A stretch of DNA of 64,000 bases from Halobacterium sp. KA-4. Lineage in GTDB: Archaea > Halobacteriota > Halobacteria > Halobacteriales > Halobacteriaceae. Of this stretch, positions 42,101-50,100 are shown piece by piece. The stretch covers positions 226,468 through 290,467 of the forward strand of contig NZ_JAJJZG010000002.1 in NCBI RefSeq assembly GCF_021028995.1. Reading direction: 5' to 3'. Numbering within the stretch: the stretch's first letter is position 1; each line of letters starts with the position of its first letter. The notes beneath the pieces were generated by a model. The model did no database searches, was not told where the DNA came from, and worked only from the letters and a program-made list of their open reading frames with translations. The position numbers and the translations under genes were made by a program.

Positions 42101-42717
42101 GTGATGAACTTCGTCTCCTTGTCCTTCGGCGAGTACTGGAGGCCGGTCTCGGAATCGTAGAGGTCGACCTCCTCGGCGTAGCGCTCGATTTCGTCGTCCC
42201 GGGGCTTGAAGCGGTCGATGTCGAGGAGCGCGCGGGCGTAGTCCGCGACCAGCACGGACAGCGCCTGCGCGGTCCCGCCCGCGGAGCGGATGGGGCCGGC
42301 GTAGTAGACGGCGACGTACTCGGTGCCGTCGTCGTTGGCGTTGACCTCGACGCGGTCGATGCCCTCGATGGGCGCCGCGACCACGCCCTCCGTGAGGAGC
42401 GCGACCGCGGTGCGGACCGCGCCCTCGACTTTGCCGGCTTTGGTGTCGTAGTCGCCGACCCGCCCCTCGACGAAGTCCTCGACGAGTTCGAGCGCGGCCT
42501 CCTCGCGGGACATCTCGCCTTCGAGGTCGCGCACCCGTTCGGCGACGCCGTCGATGCCGAGGATGTTCTCGACGCGGTCGGCCATGTCCTTGGCGACCGG
42601 AATCTCGACCTCGGGCTTGGGGTCCTCGCCGCGGCGCTTCGCGCGCTCGGCGACGTCGAAGGCCTCGTCAAGGCCGGCTTCCAGGGACGCGAAGTAGTCC
42701 TCGTCCTCGGGCCGCAT
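39199..42717 (-). CDS. polC: DNA polymerase D large subunit (DP2), intein-free
   Basis: 1172 aa catalytic subunit of the archaeal replicative PolD. Visible are the zinc-binding segments CPSCGDHTFEPRCEDCGEW and CPDCN...CPRC (about 675-730), the catalytic region with NCDGDEDCVMLLMDGLINF (about 920-938) and the C-terminal zinc ribbon CLDCGEKYRRMPLTGDCREC (about 1105-1124). An acidic low-complexity insertion lies near residue 285. There is no intein, although this gene often carries one in related organisms; codon use changes sharply around the usual insertion site (39880-40035). The start ATG overlaps the stop of the upstream PPC-domain gene by one base. Confidence 0.95.
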   Translation of the reverse strand: MRPEDEDYFASLEAGLDEAFDVAERAKRRGEDPKPEVEIPVAKDMADRVENILGIDGVAERVRDLEGEMSREEAALELVEDFVEGRVGDYDTKAGKVEGAVRTAVALLTEGVVAAPIEGIDRVEVNANDDGTEYVAVYYAGPIRSAGGTAQALSVLVADYARALLDIDRFKPRDDEIERYAEEVDLYDSETGLQYSPKDKETKFITEHCPVMLDGEATGDEEVDGFRDLERIATNAARGGMCLVLAEGIALKAPKIQRYTRNLDEVEWPWLQDLIDGTIGESEADQEEASEDASGEAASEANEPDAGDANEEPDGPPRVDSSNKFLRDLIAGRPVFGHPSNEGGFRLRYGRSRNHGFATAGIHPATMHLVDDFLATGTQIKTERPGKAAGIVPVDSIEGPTVKLANGDVRRIDDPEEALEVRNGVVEILDVGEYLVNYGEFVENNHDLAPASYAPEWWIQDFEAAGADVQALKDSPYVDLEAPDADQALEWATEYDAPLHPTYTHLWHDVEVEDFEVLADAVADAHTAEGDLVVPNEDAVREPLEALLVEHTQDDDEIRIPDWLPFARSLGVTEDLTREWESLSADAREWPNALAAVNEVAPFEVRERAPTRIGNRMGRPEKSESRDLSPAVHTLFPIGEAGGSQRDVSQAARHAPDMSDTPGELDVQLGVRECPSCGDHTFEPRCEDCGEWTDPHYECPDCNISADPDESGRVECPRCERELDNVEVQTVDVGAEYRNALQAVGERENAFDQLKGVQGLMSAEKVPEPMEKGVLRAKHDVSAFKDGTVRYDMTDLPVTSVKPSELDVTVEHFRELGYEEDIHGDPLEHDDQLVELRVQDVVLSDGAAEHMLQTADFVDDLLTQYYGLDAFYELEERDDLVGELVFGMAPHTSAAVVGRVIGFTSASVGYAHPYFHAAKRRNCDGDEDCVMLLMDGLINFSKSFLPDQRGGRMDAPLVMSSRIDPSEIDDEAHNMDVVSQYPREFYEATREMADPGEVEDLVEIAEETLGTDTEYAGFEHTHDTSDIHLGPSLSAYKTLGSMMDKMDAQLELARKLRAVDETDVAERVIEYHFLPDLIGNLRAFSRQETRCLDCGEKYRRMPLTGDCRECGGRVNLTVHEGSVNKYMDTAITVAEEYDCREYTKQRLEVLEASLESIFENDKNKQSGIADFM

Positions 42718-43136
42718 TACAGCCAGAGGTCGAGGTCGGTGGCGTCGTCGTGCTCGCGGACCAGCTCGGTGTCGAGCTCGCGGACGTACAGTTCACCAGC
42801 GAACACAGTCGCACGGTCGAGGTGGCCGGCCAGCGCCTGTCCGGACCGCCGCGAGAGGGTCACGTGCGTATGCGCGAACGGTTCACCGTCTAGCTCGGAG
42901 AGGTTCCCGACGCAGGCCGCGACCTCCAGTGGCTCCTCGAAGCGCGCGGCTTGGTACTCGAAGTCGTCCTGGTCATAGTACCAGAGTTCGGCGTCCTGGA
43001 CCGCGCCCATGCCGACGAACCACGCGGCGTCGATGCCCTCGTCGGCCGCCAGCGACTCGATTTCCTCGCGCCAGTCGACGCCATGGTCGAGTCGCGCGAC
43101 GAACTCGCGGCCGCCGGAGACTTCGCGAACGTTCAT
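42717..43136 (-). CDS. PPC/DUF296 domain protein
   Basis: 139 aa. A single PPC (plant and prokaryote conserved, DUF296) domain: REFVARLDHGVDWREEIESL (about 10-29), AAWFVGMGAVQDAELWYYD (about 41-59), and the histidine cluster in PFAHTHVTLSRRSG (about 91-104) that binds a metal. Proteins of this group often act as DNA-binding architectural factors or sit beside nucleotide enzymes. Its stop overlaps the PolD large subunit start, so the two genes are coupled. Confidence 0.87.
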   Translation of the reverse strand: MNVREVSGGREFVARLDHGVDWREEIESLAADEGIDAAWFVGMGAVQDAELWYYDQDDFEYQAARFEEPLEVAACVGNLSELDGEPFAHTHVTLSRRSGQALAGHLDRATVFAGELYVRELDTELVREHDDATDLDLWL

Positions 43137-43222
43137 GGATGCACCCAACGGGCGCGCCAGCAAAAGTCCTACCGTCTAGGTGCCGCGGCAGTACGAAAAG
43201 TCGGAACGCCGTCGCAGTCGGC

Positions 43223-43390
43223 CTATCGCCAGGCCGAGAGTGCGGTCGCGTGGTCGGCTGTTACCGACATCCACGCCTCGTCGCAGGAGATGTCCGCGAT
43301 GACGAGTCGGGACTCGGGGCCCTCGTCGTCGAGGGAGGCCATCACGTCGGTGCCGGACGGGTTCGCCGGCTGCGCGGCGTCAGTCGCCAT
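43223..43390 (-). CDS. DUF7556-like small haloarchaeal protein
   Basis: 55 aa (starts MATDAAQPANPSGTDVMASL; conserved-looking RLVIADISCDEAWMSV). Acidic and compact, matching a small family I recall from other haloarchaea as DUF7556. A TATA box GTTTAAGTAT on this strand is about 30 bases upstream. Function unknown. Confidence 0.7.
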   Translation of the reverse strand: MATDAAQPANPSGTDVMASLDDEGPESRLVIADISCDEAWMSVTADHATALSAWR

Positions 43391-43415
43391 GACGTATGAT
43401 ACAACGTGACAACCC

Positions 43416-43425
43416 ATACTTAAAC
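43416..43425 (-). promoter_or_regulatory. TATA box of the 55-aa gene
   Basis: Reads GTTTAAGTAT on the minus strand, centred 30 bases before ATG 43390. Confidence 0.5.
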
Positions 43426-43563
43426 GCATCGAACTGACACCTCGCAGTCCACAGCTGTGAGTTAAGCAAACGAAGCATATCGACACACGTTTCGCTCAAT
43501 CGGTGAGACGGCGCGCGAGGAGCTGTGACAAGGCCTTTGAGCCTGGCAGCACACATCATTCAT

Positions 43564-44115
43564 ATGGTCAATCAGACGCCGGGCGGCGGGACGCCGACGG
43601 ACGCCGAGCGGCTCTCCCAGACGAGCGACGAAGCGAAAAGCGGGTGGGAGCGCGCGGTTCAGGATATGCGAGCGATGGCAGCCGACCGCGAGGAGAAAGA
43701 GTTCTCGACAGTGACGATCGCCGCCGGTGACACCTCCCCCGTTGCGCCGGAGATGGGTGACACGGACGAGTTCGGGTTGTCATACATCATCCCGGGAAAC
43801 ACCGTCGAAGAGTTTGAGGAGGCGTATCTGGGTAACGACTTCACCGAAACCGGCGTCTATCAAACGTCAAGTGCTGGCCACGTCTACATCGTCACGGAGT
43901 GTATCGATGTAAATGCCGAGGAGATCGTGTTCATCGCGGGCGTCTACCAGAAGCGCCATGCGGCACCCCTCGTGCGAGCGGCAACCGAACGTGGGACGAT
44001 GTTTACGCGCGTCAAAACACTCGATCACACGGAAGTCGGTGTCTTCGAGCACGACGACGTCGCCGCCTTCTTCCCGAATCCCGACGAGTTCTACGCCTAC
44101 GAAGTCGATCGGTAA
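43564..44115 (+). CDS. DUF7529-like haloarchaeal protein
   Basis: 183 aa. N-terminal helix-rich part (SQTSDEAKSGWERAVQDMRA), then a strand-rich domain (FGLSYIIPGNTVEEFEEAYL; VYIVTECIDVNAEEIVFIAG; FEHDDVAAFFPNPDEFYAYE). Matches haloarchaeal DUF7529 as I recall it. Function unknown. Codon use is less GC-biased than that of genes before 43 kb, marking the start of the accessory region. Confidence 0.72.
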   Translation: MVNQTPGGGTPTDAERLSQTSDEAKSGWERAVQDMRAMAADREEKEFSTVTIAAGDTSPVAPEMGDTDEFGLSYIIPGNTVEEFEEAYLGNDFTETGVYQTSSAGHVYIVTECIDVNAEEIVFIAGVYQKRHAAPLVRAATERGTMFTRVKTLDHTEVGVFEHDDVAAFFPNPDEFYAYEVDR

Positions 44116-44222
44116 CAGCCATCTCCTCCTTGGGGGACGTTCTCCTCGCACGACCAGTCGTTTCGAATCCAGCTACTGCTATCGCCGAAGAACGCCTGCA
44201 GCAACGGCAAGCAAAACGAGGG

Positions 44223-44411
44223 CTACCAGTTCGAGAGCAGGTAGAAACCGCCGATGCCGAGCAGGACGTAGAGGACGACCGCGAGGATATTGTCTGCGCG
44301 AATGGACTGATAGATGCTCCCGAGGGCGGCGTAGATGATGAAGAGGCTGACGAGTTTCCGAAGCACCCATTTCAGCCTGGGTAGCCGAGCGGATTCGGTC
44401 GTCGTGGACAT
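44223..44411 (-). CDS. Small two-helix membrane protein
   Basis: 62 aa. A basic N-terminal tail (RLPRLKWVLRKLVS) and two hydrophobic helices (about 20-35 and 42-58), ending LLSNW. ATG 44411. No recognised family. Lies downstream of the dpp cluster on the same strand. Confidence 0.55.
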   Translation of the reverse strand: MSTTTESARLPRLKWVLRKLVSLFIIYAALGSIYQSIRADNILAVVLYVLLGIGGFYLLSNW

Positions 44412-44469
44412 ACCTGAATCCTTGGGAGAGAAGCGCTTAAAGCCACGTGGATTTGAGCGCGAATGACTG

Positions 44470-44874
44470 CTACGCGGCGCTGGCTGTGACACCAAGCCCG
44501 AGTTCAAGGAATAATGAGACGCCTAACACAATTAGGCTAGTCACGAGAAGCTTCCAGCTTCGACTGATTCGGTCGGCAAACCGCAACGGATGGTCGTTGA
44601 GTGGTGGGAGCCGTTGAATCCAGGTTTCGAAGCCCGACGGTGACTTACTCTCCGGGGAGAAGCGTTTCTCCTTGTGGGGTGCAGCTGGGGCTGGCCGGAT
44701 TCCGATCGCGCCGATGCCGAAGAGGAGGAAGCCAACGACGAACAGGAGATACTTGACCGTGACGAGCGAGTTACCGGCAGCGAAGCCAAGAACACCGGCC
44801 ACGATGAGGACCACGACTGAAGCGGCGAGGACCCAGTACACGAACTCGATCAGCCGCAGGACGCGCCGATTCAT
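44470..44874 (-). CDS. Membrane protein downstream of dppF
   Basis: 134 aa. Two helices near the N-terminus (about 8-30 and 38-60), a polar central part with a Pro/Lys/Ser-rich segment, and one C-terminal helix (about 108-130). It begins 14 bases after the dppF stop and may be cotranscribed with the peptide importer. No recognised family with confidence. Confidence 0.6.
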   Translation of the reverse strand: MNRRVLRLIEFVYWVLAASVVVLIVAGVLGFAAGNSLVTVKYLLFVVGFLLFGIGAIGIRPAPAAPHKEKRFSPESKSPSGFETWIQRLPPLNDHPLRFADRISRSWKLLVTSLIVLGVSLFLELGLGVTASAA

Positions 44875-44888
44875 GGCGACACGACGGA

Positions 44889-46229
44889 TTAGTGGCCGTC
44901 AGTACGGCGCTCGAGTGTGGTATCGACGTCCGCGTATTCGTCGCTGTGGCGATGACAGTAGCTCAGGCGGCCGGACTCACTGACGGGATGCATCTCCGGT
45001 CGCTGGGTGTCGCAGACACCGCCGAATTCGGCTTTGAGGTGATTGCGGGCGCGGCCGGGGTAGCCGTCCTTGACGTGCTCGATTGCGGTCTGGATTGGCT
45101 TCTCGACGTCCGGCGGGATTTCGACATCGTCGAAGAGCTCGGTTGCGGCGGCCTCGATGTCGTCGAATTTCGAGAAGACGCCGAGTTGGCGCTTCATGCG
45201 GTCCCGGACCCCGACGTCGAGCCGTGTGCGTTCGCGGACGACTTCACGGAACTGCTCGATTGCGTCCCACGTGTCGTCGTTGAGGTCTGCGAACTGCTCG
45301 GGGCGGATTTTCGCGGGGCAGCGAGTACTGAACTGGCAGCCCTCCGGTGGGTCGCGAGGACTTGGCGGGGTGCCCGGCAGCGTGATTCGTGTTCGCTCGC
45401 TGGTCGGGTCCGGACGTGGGATTGCTGAGAGCAGCGATTTCGTATACGGATTTTGGGCGTCCGTGTACAGTTCTTCGGTCTCCCCAATCTCCATGATTTT
45501 TCCGAGATACATCACCGCAACGCGGTCACAGATGTGGCGCACCACGGAGAGGTCGTGCGCGATGAACAGGTACGTCAGGCCGAACTCCTCCTGAAGATCC
45601 TCAAGGAGGTTCAGAATCTTCGCCTGTACAGATGCGTCGAGCGCGCTCACCGGCTCGTCAAGCACGAGGAAGTCAGGTTCGAGGGCGAGTGCGCGCGCGA
45701 TGCCGATGCGTTGGCGCTGGCCGCCGGAGAACTGGTGAGGGTACCGGAAGTAGTGGTCTTCCTGCAAGCCGACGGCGGACAGCAGCGAGCGGACTTTCTC
45801 GCGACGCTCGGCTGGTGACTTCCAGTCGTGGGCGTCGAGTGGCTCCCGCACGAGCTCGCCGACAGTCATCCGGTCGTTGAGACTGGACTCGGGATCCTGG
45901 AAGACGATCTGTGCATTCTTCCGCCACTGCTTGAGCTCGTCACCACTGAGCTTCGTGATGTCCTGACCGGAGAACGAAACACGGCCCTCTGTGGCGGTTT
46001 CCAGCTGGATTAATGTCCGGCCAAGTGTCGTCTTGCCGGAGCCGGACTCGCCGACGAGCCCGAGCGTCTCCCCTTCCTCGATATTGAACGTAACGCCGTC
46101 GACAGCCTTCACGGGCGGCCCACTGAACCGGCCAGCTTCCCCGTAGTATTTTTTCAGCCCCTCGACTTCGACGAGCGTCTCATTCGGCTGGTCGGTCGCG
46201 GAACTCGGCGATGTGGACGGCTTACTCAT
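44889..46229 (-). CDS. dppF: Peptide ABC importer ATPase with insertion in the C-terminal domain
   Basis: 446 aa ATPase. Walker [12 protein letters not shown] (about 59-69), signature FSGGQRQR (about 166-173), Walker [13 protein letters not shown] and switch VVRH in LSVVRHICD. The oligopeptide C-terminal domain begins with GCQFSTRCP near residue 312, but instead of continuing within about 10-15 residues to the next Cys it has an insertion of about 100 helical residues before [12 protein letters not shown]. Usual length is 320-350 aa. ATG 46229 overlaps the dppD stop. Confidence 0.88.
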   Translation of the reverse strand: MSKPSTSPSSATDQPNETLVEVEGLKKYYGEAGRFSGPPVKAVDGVTFNIEEGETLGLVGESGSGKTTLGRTLIQLETATEGRVSFSGQDITKLSGDELKQWRKNAQIVFQDPESSLNDRMTVGELVREPLDAHDWKSPAERREKVRSLLSAVGLQEDHYFRYPHQFSGGQRQRIGIARALALEPDFLVLDEPVSALDASVQAKILNLLEDLQEEFGLTYLFIAHDLSVVRHICDRVAVMYLGKIMEIGETEELYTDAQNPYTKSLLSAIPRPDPTSERTRITLPGTPPSPRDPPEGCQFSTRCPAKIRPEQFADLNDDTWDAIEQFREVVRERTRLDVGVRDRMKRQLGVFSKFDDIEAAATELFDDVEIPPDVEKPIQTAIEHVKDGYPGRARNHLKAEFGGVCDTQRPEMHPVSESGRLSYCHRHSDEYADVDTTLERRTDGH

Positions 46230-47320
46230 GCGTGATCACCCTCAGGAACGTCTTCGGCTTCACGGCCGCGTTCACGGTGGTATTCGACAGCCTCCTCGGT
46301 GGACCGGTCCTCCGGATACAACAGGCAGGCCGCGGAGTGTTCGCCGTCCTCAGAGATGGGGACGTGGACCGGATGAACCTGCTCGCAATCTTCGAACGCT
46401 TTCGGGCAGCGGGGTGCGAACCGACAGTACGTCGCCTGCTCGTTCGGCGTCGGGACGTCACCCTCAATCGTGTTCAGGCGTTCCTTCTCCGCGTTCGTCC
46501 CCGGGATGGCGTCGAGCAGCCCCTCCGTATACGGATGCTTCGGATTCTCGAAGAGCTCGGTAACTGGGGCTTTCTCGACGAACTCACCCGCGTACATGAC
46601 GTTAACGCGGTCACTGATCTCCGCGATTACGCCCATGTCGTGGGTGATGAACAGGATAGCGAGGTCCCGTTCTTCCTGGAGGTCCTGTAACAGTTCGATG
46701 ATCTGTGCTTGAATGGTGACGTCGAGCGCGGTGGTTGGTTCGTCACAGATGAGGAGGTCGGGATCGCAGGCGAGCATCATCGCGATCACGGCACGCTGGC
46801 GCATTCCGCCGGAGAACTCGTGGGGATACTCCTTCAGGCGGCGAGCGGGGTCGGGAATTGCGACGTCCTCAAGCAGCTCGATTGCTTTGTCGGTGGCTTC
46901 TTGGCCGCTAATCCCGCGATTGATTCGGAGGGCTTCCTTGATTTGGTTGCCGACCGTGTAGACGGGGTTGAGAGATTTGAGGGGGTCTTGGAACACCATC
47001 CCGATGCCGCTGCCGCGGATCTGTTGGTATTCCGCGTCAGTGTACTCGGTGAGTTCCTCGCCGTTGAATTTGATCGACGATTTAGGAAGGATTTCACCGG
47101 GAGAGTCAACCAAGCCCATAATCGACCGGGCGGTGACGCTTTTCCCGGAGCCGGATTCGCCGACGATGCCGAGGGTTTCGCCTTTGCTGATGTCGAAGCT
47201 GATACCGTCGACGGCCCGAATGAGTTCGCGGTCAGTGCGGAAGACCGTTTGAAGATTTCGAACCGACAGGACGGGTTCGGTGCTGCTGTCAGGGTTGGCG
47301 TCGTTGAGTGTCGAGTTCAT
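46226..47320 (-). CDS. dppD: Peptide ABC importer ATPase
   Basis: 364 aa. Walker [13 protein letters not shown] (about 55-66), Q-loop [19 protein letters not shown], signature FSGGMRQRA, Walker [14 protein letters not shown], switch FITHDMGV, and the oligopeptide C-terminal domain with CRFAPRCP near residue 310. It pairs with DppF to energise uptake. The gene begins directly after the dppC stop (no spacer) and overlaps dppF by four bases. Confidence 0.92.
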   Translation of the reverse strand: MNSTLNDANPDSSTEPVLSVRNLQTVFRTDRELIRAVDGISFDISKGETLGIVGESGSGKSVTARSIMGLVDSPGEILPKSSIKFNGEELTEYTDAEYQQIRGSGIGMVFQDPLKSLNPVYTVGNQIKEALRINRGISGQEATDKAIELLEDVAIPDPARRLKEYPHEFSGGMRQRAVIAMMLACDPDLLICDEPTTALDVTIQAQIIELLQDLQEERDLAILFITHDMGVIAEISDRVNVMYAGEFVEKAPVTELFENPKHPYTEGLLDAIPGTNAEKERLNTIEGDVPTPNEQATYCRFAPRCPKAFEDCEQVHPVHVPISEDGEHSAACLLYPEDRSTEEAVEYHRERGREAEDVPEGDHA

Positions 47321-48871
47321 TTAGGCACCACCTCCAGCGGCGGCAGCTTCCTCTTCGGAGTCACCCTCGCTCTCGGGATCGATGGCGTCACGGATGCCGT
47401 CACCGAGCGCGTTCGCGCCCGTGACGAGAATGACGATCATCACCCCGGGGATAAGCGAGATATGCCAAGATTGGGTCGAAACGTACGGCTGTCCCAGAGA
47501 GATTACACGTCCCCAGGCGGGTGTCGGTGGCGTAATCCCGAGGCCGTTCCCGAGGAACGAGAGGGAGGCCATCCCGATGATGATTCCCCCGACAGACATG
47601 GAGGCGTAGATCAGGAGATAGCCGAGGACGTAAGGGAGCATGTGTTTTCGCATCGTCGTCGTCGGGCGTTGGCCGAAGCTCTTGGCGGCGTCAACCCATT
47701 CCTCTTCGGCGACTTGAAGGGCGGGACCGCGAAGCGACCGCCAGAGGAACGGCCAGGTGGTTAGCCCGAAGATGAGCGCAAGGAGTAAGCCGCCGTTGAG
47801 GACGGACGACAGCCAGTGGTTCTGGAAGACGACGCTAACGAGAATCAATAACAGGAGTTGCGGGATCGATACCACACCGTCGGCGAGGGTGAGAATCGAG
47901 AGGTCGACAACGCCGGTGTAGTAGGAGGCGACAAGCGCGAGCAGCGCCGCGATCAGGCTAGCGAGCCCGATGGCGATGCCAGCCACCATGAGCGTGATCT
48001 GGGCGCCGCCCATCATATAGGTGAAGAGATCGCGGCCGTTTGTGAGCGTCCCGAACGGGTGGAACCGGTCGTACTGGTCGTACGACATCACCCCGACGTT
48101 CTGGTCGCCAGCACCCTTCGATTTCGAGTTGAAGTTCGCCTGTCCGACGGTGACCGTCTCGACTTGGCCGGACTCCTCCGAGAAGTACTGGATTTCGTGG
48201 GAGTACGAGGAAGTGATGTTCTGGTCGACAGTCGACGGTGCCATCGTCGACCCGAACAGGGACATCGTCAAGAACAGCACCAGGACGATGATTCCGAACT
48301 TGCCCCAGCTGTGGTTCTGGAGGCGAGCCACCATGTCGTCACGGGGCGTCCAATCTGCTTTCCGGTAGTGCGTGCGGAAGAGCTGCCAGCCCTTGTACAG
48401 CCAGTAGAAGGCGAACAGCGAGTACAGCAACACTAAGCTCAGGCGAAGTGCCCAGGCGGCAGCGGGGGAGAGCCCCAAGAAGGTACCGTTCCAGGTGCCG
48501 CTTTGGGTTTGATAGCCTTGGTTCGGAATGACGTCTCGGCTGAGCAGCGTCGGGAGGCTTTCGGCCGCATGTCGAACTCCCTCGATGAAGGTGCTGGCTG
48601 CGAGTTGGACGTCGACAATCGATTGGGCGAGCCCGGGGGCGAAGATGCCAACGACAACGTCGAGGAGCGCGGTCGCACCCATAACGATGGCGTCGAGGAT
48701 GGTGAGAAGACCGCCAGCGAAGGCACCGAACTCGAGGAGCAGGAGGACCGTGGCGACGGCAGCCCAGCGAGCTGCAGGCGTTGGGTTCGTCATTACTCGC
48801 GACCAGAGACCGTCCGACTCGCGGTCAGCGAGGTCGTCTGCGTTCTCCATGGAAGTAGCGTTTGCACACAT
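47321..48871 (-). CDS. dppC: Peptide ABC importer permease with long N-terminal membrane extension
   Basis: 516 aa; ordinary DppC proteins have about 300. Residues about 1-190 add three or more helices (for example 35-60, 68-90, 130-165) before the usual DppC start (NHSWGKFGIIVLVLFLTMSL, about 195-214). The typical periplasmic motif HPFGTLTNGRDLFTYMMGG (about 275-293) and the EAA loop (EEEWVDAAKSFGQRP) follow, so the importer part is intact. ATG 48850 is an alternative start. Confidence 0.87.
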   Translation of the reverse strand: MCANATSMENADDLADRESDGLWSRVMTNPTPAARWAAVATVLLLLEFGAFAGGLLTILDAIVMGATALLDVVVGIFAPGLAQSIVDVQLAASTFIEGVRHAAESLPTLLSRDVIPNQGYQTQSGTWNGTFLGLSPAAAWALRLSLVLLYSLFAFYWLYKGWQLFRTHYRKADWTPRDDMVARLQNHSWGKFGIIVLVLFLTMSLFGSTMAPSTVDQNITSSYSHEIQYFSEESGQVETVTVGQANFNSKSKGAGDQNVGVMSYDQYDRFHPFGTLTNGRDLFTYMMGGAQITLMVAGIAIGLASLIAALLALVASYYTGVVDLSILTLADGVVSIPQLLLLILVSVVFQNHWLSSVLNGGLLLALIFGLTTWPFLWRSLRGPALQVAEEEWVDAAKSFGQRPTTTMRKHMLPYVLGYLLIYASMSVGGIIIGMASLSFLGNGLGITPPTPAWGRVISLGQPYVSTQSWHISLIPGVMIVILVTGANALGDGIRDAIDPESEGDSEEEAAAAGGGA

Positions 48872-48877
48872 TGAAGC

Positions 48878-49969
48878 TCACTCGTTGTTGTCCGCAAGGG
48901 TGATTCGCGGGTCGATATACGTGTACAGAATGTCCTGGGTGGTGTTGAAGAGGATCTGAATCACGATGAAGATGAACGTCAGCGACATCAGAACGGGGAT
49001 GTCTGCTGCGAACGCGGCCCGCAGGAAGAGGTTCCCGAGGCCGTTGATGCTGAACACGCTTTCGACGAGGACGGACCCGCCAATTAGCAAGTAGAACTCA
49101 CCCATGATGACGGGGAGCAGCGGAATCACTGCGTTCCGGCCGACGTGTTTGGTGATGATTCGCCGCGTCGAAACCCCCTTTGCCTTTGCCGTGTCGATGT
49201 ATTCGGAATTGAGGCTCTCGAGGACGGCCGTGCGGCCGATGCGGACTTCGTTCCCCATCGAGGCGGAGCCGAGGACGAGCGCGGCTGGCAGAATCCACTT
49301 GAAGGCTGCCGCCATCGGCATGAGGTTCGGAATGGGAATCCAAAGATATTCCAGAATCGGGATACCGGGGAAGACGTCGATACCGGAGAAGAGGTATTGG
49401 AGTTCGTCGGGCGTACCGATGACGTCCGTTTTGATGAGGAAATCCCGATAACCGGAGAGAATGCCGCCCGCTGAGAGGACGCCAGCGAGCATCACGGCGA
49501 GCCAGAAGTTCGGCATCGCACGCCAGACAATCCCGCCGAAAGACGCGAAGTAGTCGCCCCACGTGTTGGAGTTAAGGCCGGCGTAAAGGCCGATCGGAAC
49601 GCCGAAGCCGAGGGCGATGACGACCGACCAGAAGCCCAGCCAGAGCGTTGCGGGCAAGCGGCCGATGATGAGATCCATGACGGGCTGGTTGCGGGCAACC
49701 CCCCAGGAAGTGCCGAAGTTGAAAGTCACCATGTCGACGAGGAAGTTCTTGTACTGGATCCAGAGTGGGACCATACTCCCGTCGGAGTAGCGGATGCCGA
49801 GTGCGATTTCGAGCTGACGGGCGGCGGCGGGGTTGGCGTCTCGACCGAGAATGGCGAGGACGGGGTCGATTGGGCCGAGGTAGAGCACGAGGAACGTGAC
49901 GGTGAGCCCGAAGAGTAGGACAGGGATACCGAGCAGTAGTCGTTTGAGGAGGTAGATGAATCGGTTCAC
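48878..49969 (-). CDS. dppB: Peptide ABC importer permease
   Basis: 363 aa. Starts with the classic N-terminal helix of DppB (FIYLLKRLLLGIPVLLFGLT), has the extracellular loop with FLVDMVTFNFGTSW (DxGxS-like) near residue 80-93, and the EAA loop VLESLNSEYIDTAKAKGVST near 255. Six helices. It is separated from dppA by 131 bases (the largest gap in the operon) holding a weak hairpin. Confidence 0.92.
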   Translation of the reverse strand: MNRFIYLLKRLLLGIPVLLFGLTVTFLVLYLGPIDPVLAILGRDANPAAARQLEIALGIRYSDGSMVPLWIQYKNFLVDMVTFNFGTSWGVARNQPVMDLIIGRLPATLWLGFWSVVIALGFGVPIGLYAGLNSNTWGDYFASFGGIVWRAMPNFWLAVMLAGVLSAGGILSGYRDFLIKTDVIGTPDELQYLFSGIDVFPGIPILEYLWIPIPNLMPMAAAFKWILPAALVLGSASMGNEVRIGRTAVLESLNSEYIDTAKAKGVSTRRIITKHVGRNAVIPLLPVIMGEFYLLIGGSVLVESVFSINGLGNLFLRAAFAADIPVLMSLTFIFIVIQILFNTTQDILYTYIDPRITLADNNE

Positions 49970-50078
49970 ATTCTTTCACCGGTGACAACCTGTTGGGTAC
50001 GGCTCATAATTGCCATTATGTGTGGAATCAGGGCGTTCGTCAGCCTAAGGCATGAATTGTGTTTTGAAAAATGGTTCG

Positions 50079-50100
50079 ATTTCCCGGTGGAAACGGGCCG
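50079..50100 (-). terminator. Possible hairpin at the dppA 3' end
   Basis: On the minus strand CCCG-TTTCCAC-CGGG lies right after the dppA stop and is followed 15 bases later by a short T-run. It is a weak 4-bp stem. It might act as partial terminator or RNA stability element to favour dppA over dppB-F; it also resembles the ORB-like GGTGGAAACGG word. Confidence 0.25.

Noticed and set aside
39199..42717. Possible intein in DNA polymerase D large subunit
   Set aside because: Length of 1172 residues fits an intein-free protein and the catalytic region NCDGDEDC is continuous; only the unusual codons remain as a hint.
41065..42978. Plus-strand frame of 637 codons with acidic-looking product
   Set aside because: Antisense shadow of the DNA polymerase D large subunit, which has full conserved motifs.
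50079..50100. GGTGGAAACGGG word as a third origin-recognition box
   Set aside because: Lacks the AAGGGG half and fits better as part of a weak hairpin after dppA.
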